From NCBI GenBank assembly GCA_013398615.1, contig VZSR01003022.1, positions 64,790 to 128,789 on the forward strand: 64,000 bases of DNA. Direction: 5' to 3'. The notes under the pieces were generated by a model that was not told the origin of the DNA, did no database searches, and worked only from the letters and a program-made list of their open reading frames with translations. Position numbers and translations under genes: made by a program. Source of the stretch: Brachypodius melanocephalos (Eukaryota > Chordata > Aves > Passeriformes > Pycnonotidae). Below, piece by piece: positions 15,201 to 28,665 of this stretch; positions within the stretch are counted from its first letter, which is position 1, and every line of letters begins with the position of its first letter.

Positions 15201-18184
15201 CTCTAGTAGTCACAGGGGACTGAAAGCAGCTGATACCGATGGTCTGGAGGCTCTTGAGTGCCCTGCTTTTTCTACAACTGCCCTCGGTAGATCTGGGAGC
15301 TCAGGATCCTACTGTGCATACTAGGGAGAAATAAAGTCTTCGTAGCTCCTGCCTCTCTTCTCACTCCTCTGGAGGACGTTTGTGTCTCCTGGTTGACTTG
15401 GGATCTCCTGCTTGACTTAAGCACTGCATTAAGCAGCAGAAATACTTCTCCAAGAGCTCCTGAGTAACAACTTTATTCCACCACAGGAATTTGTCAACTT
15501 CAATATCAGATTTTATCTGCAGTATTGCTCAAAGTAGCTTCACTATGTCCAGAGGACCTGGCCTGGTGTATTTTAGGACATATAGTAACTTAAACAGAAT
15601 ACTGACCTTGTGCAATACCTATCTTTAGTGAAGATATTGTTATTTGAAGTTTTGTTCATTTTTTAAATTATATGTTGCACTCATGGCATGCTGGCGTTGT
15701 GATAAATATGATTTAATGCAAAGGAATCTCTTGAAGAAAATGTCTTTGAAAAGTGATTCAGAGGATATTTTGGCAAGGCATAAAGGTGGTAATTTTCTTC
15801 AACCCTAATAATGGTTCCTAAAATACTTAGTAATAAAATAGTACCTGAAGAAACCCTGTTACAAATGTCAGATGCTTCTGACATCTATTTAATTATAATA
15901 ATTCATCATTAAAAACTTGCAGAGGTAGGAAACAGACATGGGGTGATCAGAGCTCAGTTGTGGAAGTGAGTATGGGGAGGTGAAATTTTCTTATTCCAGG
16001 GCAGCACAACACAGATTATTGTTGCTTCATTGCCTTGTCTTCATGACCCTGGAAAGAAAGAACACTTCAGCCCTTCAGTAGGAGACACAGCATTGTGGTG
16101 CTGCTTCTCTCCTGGGGTACATGATGCACCAGCACAGCGGTGGGAGCTGTGTAACAGCTTTAGCCTTTCCCTCTCCTCTTTTTCTGTCCAGGGTGACCTG
16201 ACACAGTGACACAGATCAAAAAATTGAAAGATCCAGAGGGAAATCAGCTAATTTTTGGCCAGATCATGTTGATCTGTGGGTGCAGTTAATTGGGTGAGCA
16301 CAAGGGAAGGGTGTGAGTTGTTTATCTAACTGAAACACATTTTTTAGCAGTCTTCATTTTAAGTTGAAAAGGAACAGCCTGACAGCAACAAAATCTGAAA
16401 TGATGGGAAGATATTCAGTGCAGCATGTCCTGCACTTGGAAATTGCCTCCTTTGATCAAGAAGCCCAAAAGCATTAATGGACAAGCATCCTCCTGGAAGA
16501 GGGACTCCAGAAAGGCTTGGAGTAAGAAGCTTTGTTTGTGGATGCATTAATTATGTGCTAGATAGAAAGGACTTGGTGGTAGTAAATGTATAATATTATT
16601 AGTCTTTGGCAGCTTGCCTGAAAGCAGTATTCCTTCCCATGGAGGTTCCTTCTCCAGTGTGGATCACATGAGGTGAAGCCTGTCTGTGGTATCCAGCTTT
16701 TGTTTCCCCTGCAGCCATGGCTGACCTTCGTGAGGCCTTGGGAATACACTAGTTAGGTGGCTCACGAAGTCAGCACTTTTCAAGATGGAACAGCTTATAA
16801 TGGCCTCATTTTTATTATTTCATTTTTGTTATGCTATCTTCTTAGCAAAATAGAATTTTAATGAGAAGAGCTGGGCTCATCAGTGATCACCTGATCTGTT
16901 TCTCATTTACTAAACCAGGAGATCCATGTCTTTTCTCCCATTTCTAGCTTTGGCTGTCAGGTATATTGAATGAATGAGATTAAATTAGCTGTTTTTTCAT
17001 GCATTGGTACTAGAAAACTTGATTCAAAGAGGAAGACAAGAAAAATTGTTTATGTGGAGTAAAGTAGATAAAAAATTTTGGTACAAATGCCGTTATTTAT
17101 TTATAACTTGTGAAGTTATTCATACACAGAAGATCACATGTACTCCTTAATTATTGTTAATTCCTTGCTTCTTGTGGCAGGCTTGGACACAGCAGGCCCA
17201 GGGTTCTTCCTTCCACCCTCACTGCTCTTCCTCAAGTGAGTGCTGTAAGCACATCCACACCTGCAGAGCCAGCAGTTTATCCCCATGGGCTTCCTTAGTT
17301 ACCAGCAGTGTATTTCAGGGTGTGTCCATCATCCTCTCCTCTATCCTGACCCCTCATCCCTGTGACAAGCCCCACAGATGCTGCAGCATTAGGAACACGT
17401 TGCTGTGACACTCCATGTTATCACAGCCGTGAGCTTTTCAAGCTCCTTGTAATGGCACTTGTGGTATCTGTGCAGAAAGTTGTTTGGTCAGAGTGCTGAA
17501 GAAGAGGCCCAAGCTGCAAGAGCTCAGTGACCACTTGTTTGTTGGTCAGAGTCACTAAAAGGATTTGGATGAGCTGAAAACAAACACAGACCACTGTGCC
17601 AGGCATGCTGGCAGCTCCAGTTGCTGCTGCCAGTTAAGGATACTGAAATACTAAATGCTGTTTAAAGCCTGAAAAATGCCCCATTCTTGGGACAGTGTCT
17701 CTGGGAATCCTTAGAAAGCCACACTTGTGAGTGGTCAGGAGGATAACAGCATCACTTCTTGAGCACTTAAAAGCAGAGCTGGCATGACAGGTTGTGAGTC
17801 CAACAGGTTACATGGGTGCATACCAGTGAGTCTGCCTTCTCCATCCTGAAAATCTCTGAAGTCAAAACTATCAACATTTTCTTAGCAATTTCCTCTTCTT
17901 GTATTTCCTGTACAGAGCAGTGGACTTTTGAGTGGTGACTAATAATAGGAATGTGTCTTGTGGGGAAGAAAAAATAAACTGTCAGATCCTTTATGTGGCA
18001 GACCTTTCCAGTTTTGTGGGACATGACAGTCTGGGGTTTAGCTGCCCTCCGTCTGTAAGTAACATTGTTCAGGCTTGCATCAATCTCATTTTTAATTAGA
18101 ATCTTCTTTGAAATGGAAAATATCAGAGCAGACCTATAGTAAGATTGGGAACTTCACAGCCAGAGGGTTTTCAGATATTGCCTT

Positions 18185-18200
18185 AAAAAAAAAAAAAAAA
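18185..18200. repeat. Poly-A run
   Basis: About 16 A in a row, with no element recognised. Confidence 0.8.
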
Positions 18201-19984
18201 CAAGGTATTTCAAATCCTTAAAATATTTGCCTTGCTTTATTTTCATATCTTGAAGACAAACAGGTGCTCTGTGCCCTTTATGATTCTCAAATATACAATT
18301 GTCTCCAAAGTCTTCCCTTGTTTGTACAATTAGGGTGGGATTTTTGGAATCACTGAGTGTTGGTCTGTTTCTGCTCTCATTGAAGTCAGACTGCCACTGC
18401 CTTCAGTGAGAATCGAGTGAGATCAGCATGAGTGCTTTTGAAAATCCTTCCCTCCACTTTTTTTTTACTCACATCTGTGTACAATTGAGTAAAAAGACTT
18501 TTGTAATATGCTTTAATTATTCTTTGTTGTTTTCATATAAAAGTGATTGAAAGGAAACCAGAAGGAAACCTATAATAATCTTGACTTCAATCTTATTTAC
18601 CATTAATTCTATATTATGTTTTTCTTCTCCACTTATGTAATTATATATTACTTTATGACAACATAAGATAAATCACTGAAAACATGAGGAATAGAAATAA
18701 TTAGGTAATACGGAGAGGAAGAACAGTCTTAGAGGAAAGTTCTTGACGCTTCGTAGTCTGGTGGGTTTCCAGTGTTGCTTAAAGCAACTTTCCTTTGGCT
18801 GCGTGGGAAAAGCAGGAGACTTCATGTGAAAGGCTAGTCTGAAACCTGATGAATTTGGAGGCTACGTGGCCAGCTGTGAGGAACGGCTTTCTGGATGTCA
18901 CTTTCCCAGGAAAGTGCAGGTTATTGCCCATGTATCCACGGTCTGCTCTGCCACTGTGCTTTCCACGCAGTTTTGGTCCACCTGCTTCTCCTTGATTCAT
19001 GCACCTTTTTGGTTTCCAGCTTGTGTTTCAGTGGTGTTTCTGATTAAATGTTTGCTCTTGGGCAATACCGAAGAAAACCAAAGAGAATTAGAGCTTTTTG
19101 TAGCTCAGGGAAATTGGGAGAACCCCAGAAACACCTAACTCAACGAGATCAGTATTTGCCAGACTTGCCCTATACAGCCCAACTTCACCTCTGTCTGTAG
19201 ATACTCAATGAAGTGCTCTAGTGGGGCATCCAGCTGTAGTGGTTTTTATTTGTATCATATTAATGTTTGCTTGGGTTTGTAGCAAGAGATTCTGGCTGAT
19301 GAGGAACTTTGGCCATCACCTATAGCTCATCTTCACCTCCTCATGTGGTACAAAGCAGGGGGCATTTTGGAGCCCAGCAGGAGGAGGTGACTGAAATTAG
19401 TGTTGAAAATTTACCGGAATTGTTCTTCTGGGAGACTTTGAAGAGAAACACATCCAGAGGGCAATTCTGATGACAAAGAACACATGGAAGCCTGCTTGGA
19501 TTCAGGGGTGATTTTGCAATGGGAGGACCTCAGAGTTACCTTGAATTTAATTGTCTTCTAATGACAGGGTTCCATTCCATCCTTAGTCTCCTGGGATTAT
19601 TGATTCTGCTATAAATATGTGTTTAGCATTAGAGTAAAATGTTATGTCTGTACATGGCACTCTGGTTGCCTGTTTCAGCTGCTGCTGCTGTTTCCACTAC
19701 GTGTCACCAGTTAGAGCTGGGCCAGTGGCCAGGCTGGTCCTTCATACACTGGAAATCCAAAGTGGTCTATGAAAGACGTTTATTAGCTGAAGTGTGGCAG
19801 ATCTGTTTGATAAACTCTACGGCATATTGTTCCTCTTAGTGCACTCTGTTCGTGTTTTCATGTGAACAGGAGTAAAGGTGTTGGACTGTTGTAATTCAGT
19901 ACATGCGATCTCTCCTGCAGGACCATGAATGGCAAATGCCACATGTGCTTAGGGCTCCACTGGCCTAATTAACTGAAAATTGTC

Positions 19985-20213
19985 AGAAACTTAATAGGCA
20001 GTCTTGATGTTCAACACCCAGAGGGTGCTGGGGCACTGAACAGGATCCCCAGGGAATGGTCACAGCCCGAGGCTGCTGTAGCTCAAGGAGAGTGTTAGGG
20101 CAATGCTTTCAGGCACGGAGGGATTCCTGGGGTGTCTGTGCAGAGGCAGCAGTTGGACTTAATAATCATTGTGAGTCCCTTTCCACTCAGGAGATTCTGT
20201 GATTCTATGAACT
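19985..20213 (+). mobile_element. CR1 LINE 3' end
   Basis: Diverged CR1 3' end on the + strand. CAGGATCCCCAGGGAATGGT and GCAGCAGTTGGACTTAATAA are visible, followed by GTGAGTCCCTTTCCA and the family's terminal ATTCTGTGATTCTATGA octamer-type repeat. Confidence 0.8.
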
Positions 20214-22249
20214 GATGGAAAGAGCAGAAGTTGCTTGCAGAGGTACTGAACACCTGTCCTCTTTCCCTAACAGTAGTCCCGAAAGTGCTGGCATGGTGTG
20301 ATCTGCATCTGCAAGGTGTTGTTACAGAAATCTTGGTGTAGTCTTAATAAAATTATTAGTCTGTGAGCCCCCTGGAAGGTCTGAGTGCTCAGCCACCCTC
20401 TGCAGGCACTGCTGGTTCCAAGAGGTAGCTTGACATTAAATGTTCTTTAATATTTCCCTTATAAGCAAAATGAAAATCAATGTGTAGAAGCTGAAGGACC
20501 AAAACCCATGGCTGTAAACAGCTCTGAGCAGTAATATGATAGCTATGCTAGGAATTGTGAGATGTTTAAGATGTGATTACTGTATATTAATGAGATCTGT
20601 ACAAAAAGCATGATAAGCCTGCCAGAGAAATAAACCACAGAGTACTGGCTGGCCTGATTAAAATTTAGGTTTGGTTCTTGAGAGCTGTTGCCAAGTTTTG
20701 TCACTCAGGGCTTTTTAGATGCTGTAGATTTAGCCCTCAGTCTGCCCTTCTGGTGGCCAGTTTCCCAGATACTGAGGGCAGATAATATTCTGCCATGTCC
20801 AGCTGAACTGATGCATTCAGACTTCCTGAGGAAAAAGCCTCTTGAGTGCTTCTAAAATATTTATTTATCTAGGCTTCATCTTACTGAAATTACCGTTTGC
20901 TGAAATAGGCAGGACTGTTGGCCTGGCATGAGATAATATGTTTGACTTCACTTTTTCATTCCTATGGAATGATATTTGAGATGCACAGCTTTTTTCATTT
21001 TTCTAGTATACCAGGGGAAAATAATTTCAAATGGAGAGAGAATTTTGCTGAACATCTGGGACCAAAAGGGGGAAGTTTGATAAATGACATCTTGCTGACA
21101 TGGAGTAGCAGCTAGCTCAGTGAGGGAATCTAGGGCATTTCAAGTAAAAGGATTTTTTGAAGTTTAGTTCAGTTGGAAGTACAGCACAATGCAGTATACA
21201 TGTGCTTGACAGTAACAGATTATTCCAATTATCAGATTTTAAAAAGTGAAAAAATTCAGTCTTAAGTCATGCAGTAGTCTTAATTTCAGAAGCAGCCATG
21301 TCTGTATACAATAGACACAGACATTTTTTGACTGCTTAAGTCAGCAAAGGAGATTCTTGTTCAAAATTTGTGTTTTGTTTAGAGGTTGATTATTATATTA
21401 AATATATGGAAGTATTTGATACACTAAGCAAGGCATCATCAGCTTATATTGATACCTCAACTGCATAAGTCTGAATTCTTTCAGGTGTTGACTATTCAAC
21501 TGTTCTTCATTTTAGCCATTTTGTGTCTGAGACACACTGAGTGTAAAACTTGCATATTATTTTGATTTTACCCATTGCACACCTTTATGCATAAGCTTAA
21601 ATACTGTCAAATAAGCAAAAATCTCTTCACGTGCACAAATTTAAACTGGAAGTAACTCAAAGCAGTCAGACCTTTTTAAGTAGAAATAAAACCTGGGACT
21701 TACAAAAAAGAGTAATCTTAGCCCAGATATTTTCTGGAGAACAGACTTGAACCCTATGGAGTTTTTCCCCTTGTATTGCTCTTCCAGTCTGATGTCAAAT
21801 GTCATTTTTTTCTTCATTTACCATAATTGCCTCTGAAATATAGCAGTGAAAAACTATTAGCAAAACACTGAGCTGTCAGAGGCAATCACTGGTTTCAGAT
21901 CCAAATGGGGTGTTTTCCATGCTCCAAAGAAACTTCTGTCTGTATCCTATAGAGGTTCTTTGTGAAGCATCCAACACTTCCAGGTTGGTGTTGTAGTTGA
22001 GAAGATCCGATCTGTCCCTCCGTCATGAGGTGGAGGGCAAGGACCCCTCAAGTGATTTTCTTCCAAACCAGGGTCTTCACCAGCCCTGGTGGTCTTTGGG
22101 AATGACATTGGGAATAACCCTGAGCACTGCACATCAGCCATAGCAAATAGTGGATGAGAAATTCCCTGTCAGCTGCCAAAAAGTCACTGTAGGAGCTGCC
22201 CAGCGTTGTGCCACAGACTTCAGGCAAAGCAGATGTGTGAACAGCCTGC

Positions 22250-22532
22250 CTCCCCGCCCGCCTACCTTCCCGCCCACCTGCCTTCCTGCCTCCCTGCCTG
22301 CCTGCCTCCCTGCCTGCCTGCCTCCCTCCCTGGCTGCCTCCCTGCCTCCCTGCCTGCCTGCCTCCCTGCCTGCCTGCCTGCCNNNNNNNNNNNNNNNNNN
22401 NNNNNNNNNNNNNNNNNNNNNNNNNNNNNNNNNNNNNNNNNNNNNNNNCTGCCTTCCTCCCTGCCTTCCTCCCTCCCTGCCTGCCTTTCTGCCTGCCTTT
22501 CTGCCTGCCTCCCTGCCTGCCTGCCTCCCTCG
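22250..22532. repeat. (CCTG/CCTC)n tetranucleotide microsatellite with gap
   Basis: Both sides of the gap at 22383-22448 are CTGCCTGCCTCCCTG-type repeats of 4 bp with CCTG, CCTC and CCTT variants. The long Cys/Leu/Pro frames across it are artefacts of the repeat. Confidence 0.97.
22383..22448. other. Assembly gap (66 N)
   Basis: Unresolved bases within the CCTG-type microsatellite. The true repeat length is unknown. Confidence 0.99.
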
Positions 22533-23489
22533 TAACTCTTGGCTGAGCAGCCTGAGTTTGCTTCAGGAATATCTATCATAATATGGGAAGGCAGAGATTT
22601 CCAGTTGTTTTATAGTCATTATGTCAAGGTAATAGATGGAAATGGTAGTTCCTGGAAGCTCCATATGCCTGGAAATTGAGCATCTTTCCCTTGATGTACA
22701 TGTGGAGGGGTCTGACAGGTTCCTGCTGCTCCCATAGTCTCTGTCCACTAGCATTCCCATGGGAGTGCTCAGTAAGTTGCAGGACCAGTAACATGGACTG
22801 TCAAAATAAAAATGTTTGTTAATTGAGAGTTTTGTAGCATAAAACGTTAAATCAGCTTGCTGGAATTGATTTTATCATGTAGTCCTTTATCATATGATCA
22901 CCTAAAATCTGTCTGCAGTTCGGCTATGCTGAGGTGACTGTGAGTCTGACTGTTTGGAATTATGATTTGTTATGGTACTTTTCCTGAATATTCCCCACGA
23001 TTGGGATCCTACCTCAAAACCTCAGATGTAACATCAGTAAAAAATATCCTCTCTGTAAATATGTTCTACTCTTTCTGTTAATAAATCTCTGCTTATTACT
23101 TGTATTATTGTTTTGCACACATAAAACTGAATGGCTTTAGATTTGTCTGGATGGCAAAGTGCATTCAGCTTTTCCAGTAATATTCTTGTAAAACAGATCC
23201 TACAGAAGCCTGTAGGAATTCTGAGCGGGCAGATAATGTTGCCTGAATTTTCCCATAGGCCATGTTTAAAGTCAAATTGGGTTGTGACATTAAATACTAC
23301 CATATGGTCTATTCACTCCCTCTGGCTCCAACTGGAGGCTCAGAGCAGTTCCAGTAGCATTTTACAAGAGTTGATTGATTTGGGAGTGGGTTATAGGTTC
23401 TGGCAAGGTAGGTGAACTTGGAAAAAACTTTGGTGTTTGTATTTTAAAGACCAAAAGTGCAACATTTGCAAGGACAATTTGTATTAATA

Positions 23490-23855
23490 TGAAACTGGGG
23501 TTAGGGAGCTGAGGGTGCTCAGCCTGGAGAAAAGGAGGCTCGGGGGGGACCTTGTGGCTCTGCACAAGTCCCTGGCAGGAGGGGACAGCCAGGAGGGTCG
23601 GGCTGTGCTCCCAGGGAACAGGGACAGGAGGAGAGGGAACGGCCTTAGGGTGAGCATTAGGGAAAATGCCTTCATTGAAAGGCTTGTCAGGCGTTGGAAG
23701 GGGCTGCCCAGGGAAGGTGGTGGAGTGGAAGTGTTCAGGAAATCTGTTTATGTGACACTTGGGAATGTGATTTAGTGGTGAGCAGTGGTAGTGGTGGTTG
23801 GACTGGATGATCCTAAAGATCTTTTCCAGCTATAATGATTCCATGATTTCCATGT
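23490..23855 (+). mobile_element. CR1 LINE 3' end
   Basis: About 365 bp of + strand CR1. Recognisable parts are GGGAGCTGAGGGTGCTCAGC, AGCCTGGAGAAAAGGAGGCT, CTCCCAGGGAACAGGGACAG and GTTGGACTGGATGATCCTAA, followed by the end TTCCAGCTATAATGATTCCA. It contains the 86-codon frame 23515-23775, a shadow of the element. Confidence 0.9.
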
Positions 23856-24189
23856 GCGTATGCGTATGTAATTGTGTATATCCAAAAAGTGTGTCAGACT
23901 TGTTGAGGAAAGAACTTGGAATCAAACTGTACTTCAGATGATAAACTTTTGGGGTCTTGTGCAAACTAATTTTGTCCTCTGAGTGATTTTCTTTCTAAGG
24001 GGATGCCAAAAGCATCAATGCAGACTATCAAAGCTCCATAAAACCCATTAACCATTTTTGATGTATCCTTGAACCTTCAAATCAGAAATTAAAGCATCTG
24101 CAGATGCAGACAGGACATTCCATGCGTGGCATGTTTTAAGGTATCTTTTCATTCTGATTCTTCCTTTCTTTTTTTTTTTTTAATTACAG

Positions 24190-24260
24190 TTCTTTGAGGT
24201 TCCATTTGACTCAAATATGAACAGGACTAAAAACAGACCACTGGTGCGAGGACAGATCAG
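24190..24260 (+). CDS. COX10: COX10 internal exon (catalytic Asp-rich motif)
   Basis: This 71-nt coding exon of heme O synthase begins with a complete codon (TTC) after TTACAG and ends in AG of a split Ser codon before the donor GTAAGG at 24261. Its translation reads FFEVPFDSNM, then NRTKNRPLVRGQI, which is near-identical to vertebrate COX10. COX10 is a multi-pass inner mitochondrial membrane enzyme of the UbiA prenyltransferase family. It attaches a farnesyl group to protoheme to make heme O, the precursor of heme A for cytochrome c oxidase. The exon carries most of the first polyprenyl-diphosphate-binding motif, with the Asp of VPFDSN followed by the conserved NRTKNRP segment. The Asn-Gln that precede it in the family should be on an exon outside the window. 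Identity is from protein similarity recalled for the family. Splice sites and frame are read directly. Confidence 0.97.
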
Positions 24261-27200
24261 GTAAGGCAATGCACACCTGCTCTGGCCAAGGAATAATAAA
24301 CCTTTTATCTATTTCCAAGTTTCTCTCCCTCTTCAGATGACAAAAAGTACCACTTTGAGAGAAAAACACTTAAGAAAGAAATGCACCTCTGTGTTCCTTG
24401 CTATTTCTTTATGTTTATAACTTTCATGTGAGGAGTTTGGGCACTCACCGCTGTAAAATACTGAATTTCTCAATACAGTAGAATTTCCCTTCATATTACA
24501 TATTTCTTCATGTGTGGTGACTGTGCATGGTGTGGCAGCATGCAATTATGTTCCATTGAACTTTTGTTTTGTGATAGTAAATCTTAAAAATTTTCCATCT
24601 AAGAACAAACACAAAAATGTGTGTTGCTTCTACATGTTTACCTGGTTGAAAACACCATTGTGGCATCTTAGAAAATTAATTTAAAAGTTTGTCATCAAAG
24701 TTTGTCATAATCTATAAGTAAATTCCTCCCTTCACCAAAAAACTCCTGCATTAGTGTAGGAATTTCCTTAAAATAAGAGTCCTCCATTCCCTCTGTTTTC
24801 TTGATTATGTATCAGTTCAGTTTCTCAAAGGCTGTTTGGCAACTAAAAAAGCAAACTGAAAAAGAACATCAGTAAAAATACTCTAACTTATTTGCAAACT
24901 GAAATTGAAGGCCCAATTCATAAATGATTCAACAAACAATTTTAGTATTGTATTTCCATGATTTGTGCCAAAGAGTATTTATAACAAAATTGTATTTTCC
25001 CTTAGGCTTCTGTGAACAGTTGGTCCTATTTATTTCTGTGTTTTATCCATCACCTTTGGAGGACTGAGAAAAACCATGAGAGATGAAATTACAAGAAAAT
25101 TGAGACAAAATAGTCAAGTGAACCTTGAGGGTAAATTCACTCCTGTGGTAAATAGTTAGAGCGCTTCAATAAACTTGTTCTGATTTGTTCTCAAAGGTGG
25201 TGCTAGTTGCAGATTCCCGAGTTAAATCTACTTAAAAACATATTTTAGGGACCACTGCAGTGAGGGCATCTGTTGGATATACAGTAAGTCAGGCTTAATT
25301 GTGTGATTCAGAGGACCTGCACTTCTGTCTCCCTTGCATGTGGTCCTTAGCCCCTGGGAGAAGGAACACTTACTAGGAAGAAAAATGATGGGGGGATTTT
25401 CTTTTTATTATTATTACTTTCTTTTTGTCATAGTCTGCTAGCATTGCTTGCAGTGCTTTGGAGTCAAAAATATAACTAGGAAACTTTCTGTCAACTTCTG
25501 GTTCAGAGAAGGCAATGTTTTTAATGTTTCCAGTGTCCTTAAATGAACTTCACTGTCATCTGAATGCACCACAGATTGGCAAAACCATATTTCCTGAATA
25601 TTCTTACTTTCGTATTTCCTTTCACCACAAAATGGTAATTTTGGGGACATTGGGAAATCACTCATTAATCTATCTACCTGCCTGTCAACAGCTAATTTCA
25701 AGTTCTTTAAAGTGTCATTTCTCTTGAATAATGCTGCTCCTGCTCCCTGTAGACCATCGAGTATGCAGACCTTGACTGGGGTTATTTTTTCTGTGGTGTG
25801 CCAGAGGAGAATAATCCAGTGCAAGTGATCTAACCTTGTTGTATTTTGCCACATACTTCCTGATGTTCCTTGAACTTTTTCCTTCCTGGCTGATTAAATA
25901 AAATCTGTAAATGGTTATGCTAAGGCTAGTCAAAACCAGACAAGACAGGGATGGATAAATAGTACATAAGAGACTGGTGTCTTGGCTCTGGGAAAGAATC
26001 CAGAGAGTTTGGGGAGTTCTTGGCCAAAATTTGTCTGACATTGGAGATTTTACATTTTCTTCTCTTTAGCTGCTTCATTTAATGAAACATTTGCTGCTTT
26101 TTAAATTCTGCTGTGTTATAACATCTGTGCTATCCAGTGCAAACGAGACATCATTTTTGAATCCATCTTCATTCGCACTGTTTGTAAATATATTCTCTCT
26201 TTTTTTTGCTTTCCTTGCTTTTTATTTATTCCGCATAGTCGTCGTTACAGAGCTGGACAATATGGGTAGCAGTTTTTGTCCTGAGCTTGAGATCCTTTTT
26301 GAGGAGAGAAGGCTGTTCTCTCTCCATCGTGTTGGCTCTGCACCTCCTTGGAAAGGCTTTTAGTGCTGGCTTTGATGTGACTCCTGCCCACTGAAAACTG
26401 CCCTGAGGCCAGTGAGGGTTTTTCTAGAGGTTATGCCATCACACAGAGAATTCTTACATGCTTCGAATGCAGGCCAGAATCAAACTGGTAACCCTAGTGA
26501 GAGGTTCTTGGAATTACTGAGTCATGCAGTCCCTGGATGAGCTGGTGTTTCTGTTTTAAGTAAAATAATCCATAGAGATGGCTTGTTAGGAAATGTTAAG
26601 CTTTTGTAGAGAAACTAGTCCCGTGTGTTCTGCTTTGTGGCCTCCATTTGCAGCTTCAGCCCCTAGTTTGTTTAGGGTTAAGACTAGCTGTCCATTCTAA
26701 GTGATCTTCCTTCCAACAACATTTCTCCTCTTCCTTTCTGCCTGAAGCCTTCACTTTGAGAAAATACAAATCTGTCTCAGGGGTTTGTTTCCCTGCAAAC
26801 ACATTTACGTGTTCCCAAACTCCCATGCCTCACTCTTTTCTGTAAGTTGCTGAGGACTTGCAGTTTCCTTTGGGATCAATGAGGAACCTCTGTAGCTTTC
26901 AAAAAAAGGCTCTATGGCCAGGCCTGCACTTTGAGGTGTGGAGGTCTGGCTGGAGATAGTATTGTTCTCTTACTGGTGACATTCAAGAAGTCTCAGTTGG
27001 GCAGCTTTGGCCCATCCGTCATTCCCTGTGAGCCGGGAGTCAGTTCTGCAAAGATCTCTGCAAGGATGGGAGAAAAGTAATTTTCCTCCATCCTTTGTGA
27101 AGTCTCTGTATTGCATCATCTTGATGGCTGAGACAATTGCTTAGCGGCTCAGTGTGCCCCTGCTTTATATTTTGTATATTTGGGCTGGACAATCCATAAA

Positions 27201-28295
27201 GGCAATGATACAAGACAGGTTCTGCAGAGCTGGGGCTGCTGAGCATAGGGACAAGAGCACGTTCACCTTATTTGCCAACCCCCAAACCCACCTCTGTTGG
27301 TGCCCCCAGGGAATCTTCTGACATTGTTGGGAGATTTGTGACAGCACCAGATAGTTCATTGACTGCTTGCTTTACAATATTCTATTTAATTTGTATGGCT
27401 TTGAAAAAAATGTTCTCTTTGAGCAAAGAGATGTAACCATCCTTGATCTCTATTCAGAGAGTAATCAGAGACATCCTCTTGCAAAAACAACAAGAGTAGA
27501 CCCAAACACAGCATGCCACTGAGTGCCATCCATCATCCTGCCTGCCCACATGTCTTCCTCCCTCCTCTGACCCCCCAATTCTTGTTTGGAAATACAAACA
27601 GCTTGAGATGTTCTTTATACTCGGGTTGCAGTGTTAAGCTCATTGAGTGTATTTGTGTTCTGCATTATAATAACAGCTGATACTGTTTCCTTCTTTTCCT
27701 TCTACGAATTTGTTTTGTGTCACTGATGAGGAAAAATTTCATGTGTTCACACAATCTTAGACTCGTCTGAAGTGGCAGCAGCTTTTCCTGATTTCCTGTT
27801 GGGCGTGATTTATTCCCTTGCTTTTGAAGGTAATGGATTTAATTTTCCTGCAGATTAATTTTAGTAAATCTCTGGTATGAGCTGCAGTAGCTGAGTGAGA
27901 TTAACCTCAAGGGTGACAAGTGTCCTGCTCTGTTATGTTGTGCAAACTGACAGGTTTGATAACCCTTTACCTGCACACACTCCTTCTAAAAAATGACAGT
28001 TATATGAACTTAGGGTGCTGCTGGATCCACTGTGCTAATCACTTATAAAAGTCTTCTTAGCTGTACAAAAATAGTTTTTCATCTTAAAAGAAAAAAAAGA
28101 CCTTGAACTGCATGTTCTAAATAACCAATTCATGGCTGTGTAGACATTGTTTAATTCTGTTCCTGCACTATTTTGCAACTTGCAGCTGTTTTCTGTACCC
28201 AGTCCTTTGGCTTTGGCCTCAGCAGTGGCTGCCTGGAAGTGGGCTTGGGGCTTCTCCTTGGTTTATCTGGACTATGAAGCATTGTACAGGTAACT

Positions 28296-28400
28296 TTAGA
28301 GGGTGGTCCAGGTTGAAAGGGACCTCAGGAGAGATGAAAACTCAACTCCTGCTCACAGCAGTCTTGGCTCTGGTTGCTCCAGGTCTTGTCTCAAAGCCCT
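28296..28400 (-). mobile_element. CR1 LINE fragment, opposite to its neighbour
   Basis: GGTCCAGGTTGAAAGGGACC followed by a CAGGAGAGATGA..AACTC and CTGCTCACAGCAGTC stretch resembles the 3' end of a CR1 read in reverse. It abuts a + strand CR1 starting near 28405. Confidence 0.5.
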
Positions 28401-28404
28401 TCAA

Positions 28405-28665
28405 TATAATGACTTCAAACTGCAAAAGAGTAGGCTTAGATTACATGTTAGGAAGAAATTCTTCCCTGTGAGGGTGGGGAGGCCCAGGCCCAGATTGCCC
28501 AGAGCAGCTGTGGCTGCCCCAACCCTGGAAGTGTCCAAGGCCAGGTTGGACAGGGCTTGAAGCAGCCTGGGACAGTGGAAGGTGTTCCTGCCCATGGCAA
28601 GGGGTGGAAAGAGATGAGCTTTATGGTCCCTTCCAATCCAAACCATTCTGGGATTCTGTGATAAA
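28405..28665 (+). mobile_element. CR1 LINE 3' end
   Basis: Well-preserved + strand CR1. It runs from TTAGGAAGAAATTCTTCCCT through TGGAAGTGTCCAAGGCCAGG and CCTGGGACAGTGGAAGGTGT to CCATTCTGGGATTCTGTGA, which is close to the family's terminal repeat. Confidence 0.93.

Larger units (their letters stand above)
1..24189 (+). other. COX10: Presumed COX10 intron (3' part) with no exon recognised
   Basis: This stretch precedes the first recognisable COX10 exon and ends in a normal acceptor: a T-rich tract at 24168-24181 followed by TTACAG at 24184-24189. I looked for the preceding COX10 coding segment, which should end in an Asn-Gln just before the Phe-Phe-Glu of the exon at 24190, and did not find it. 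The earlier exons probably lie upstream of the window. The open frames here (for example 2515-2844, 4414-4737, 5507-5830, 11642-12097) are short, resemble no family I know and overlap frames on the other strand, so I treat them as chance. The stretch contains CR1 pieces, a poly-T run and simple repeats listed separately. Confidence 0.6.

Noticed and set aside
25438..25854. 138-codon minus-strand open frame
   Set aside because: No recognisable family and no clear splice structure; a few frames of this length are expected by chance in 64 kb.
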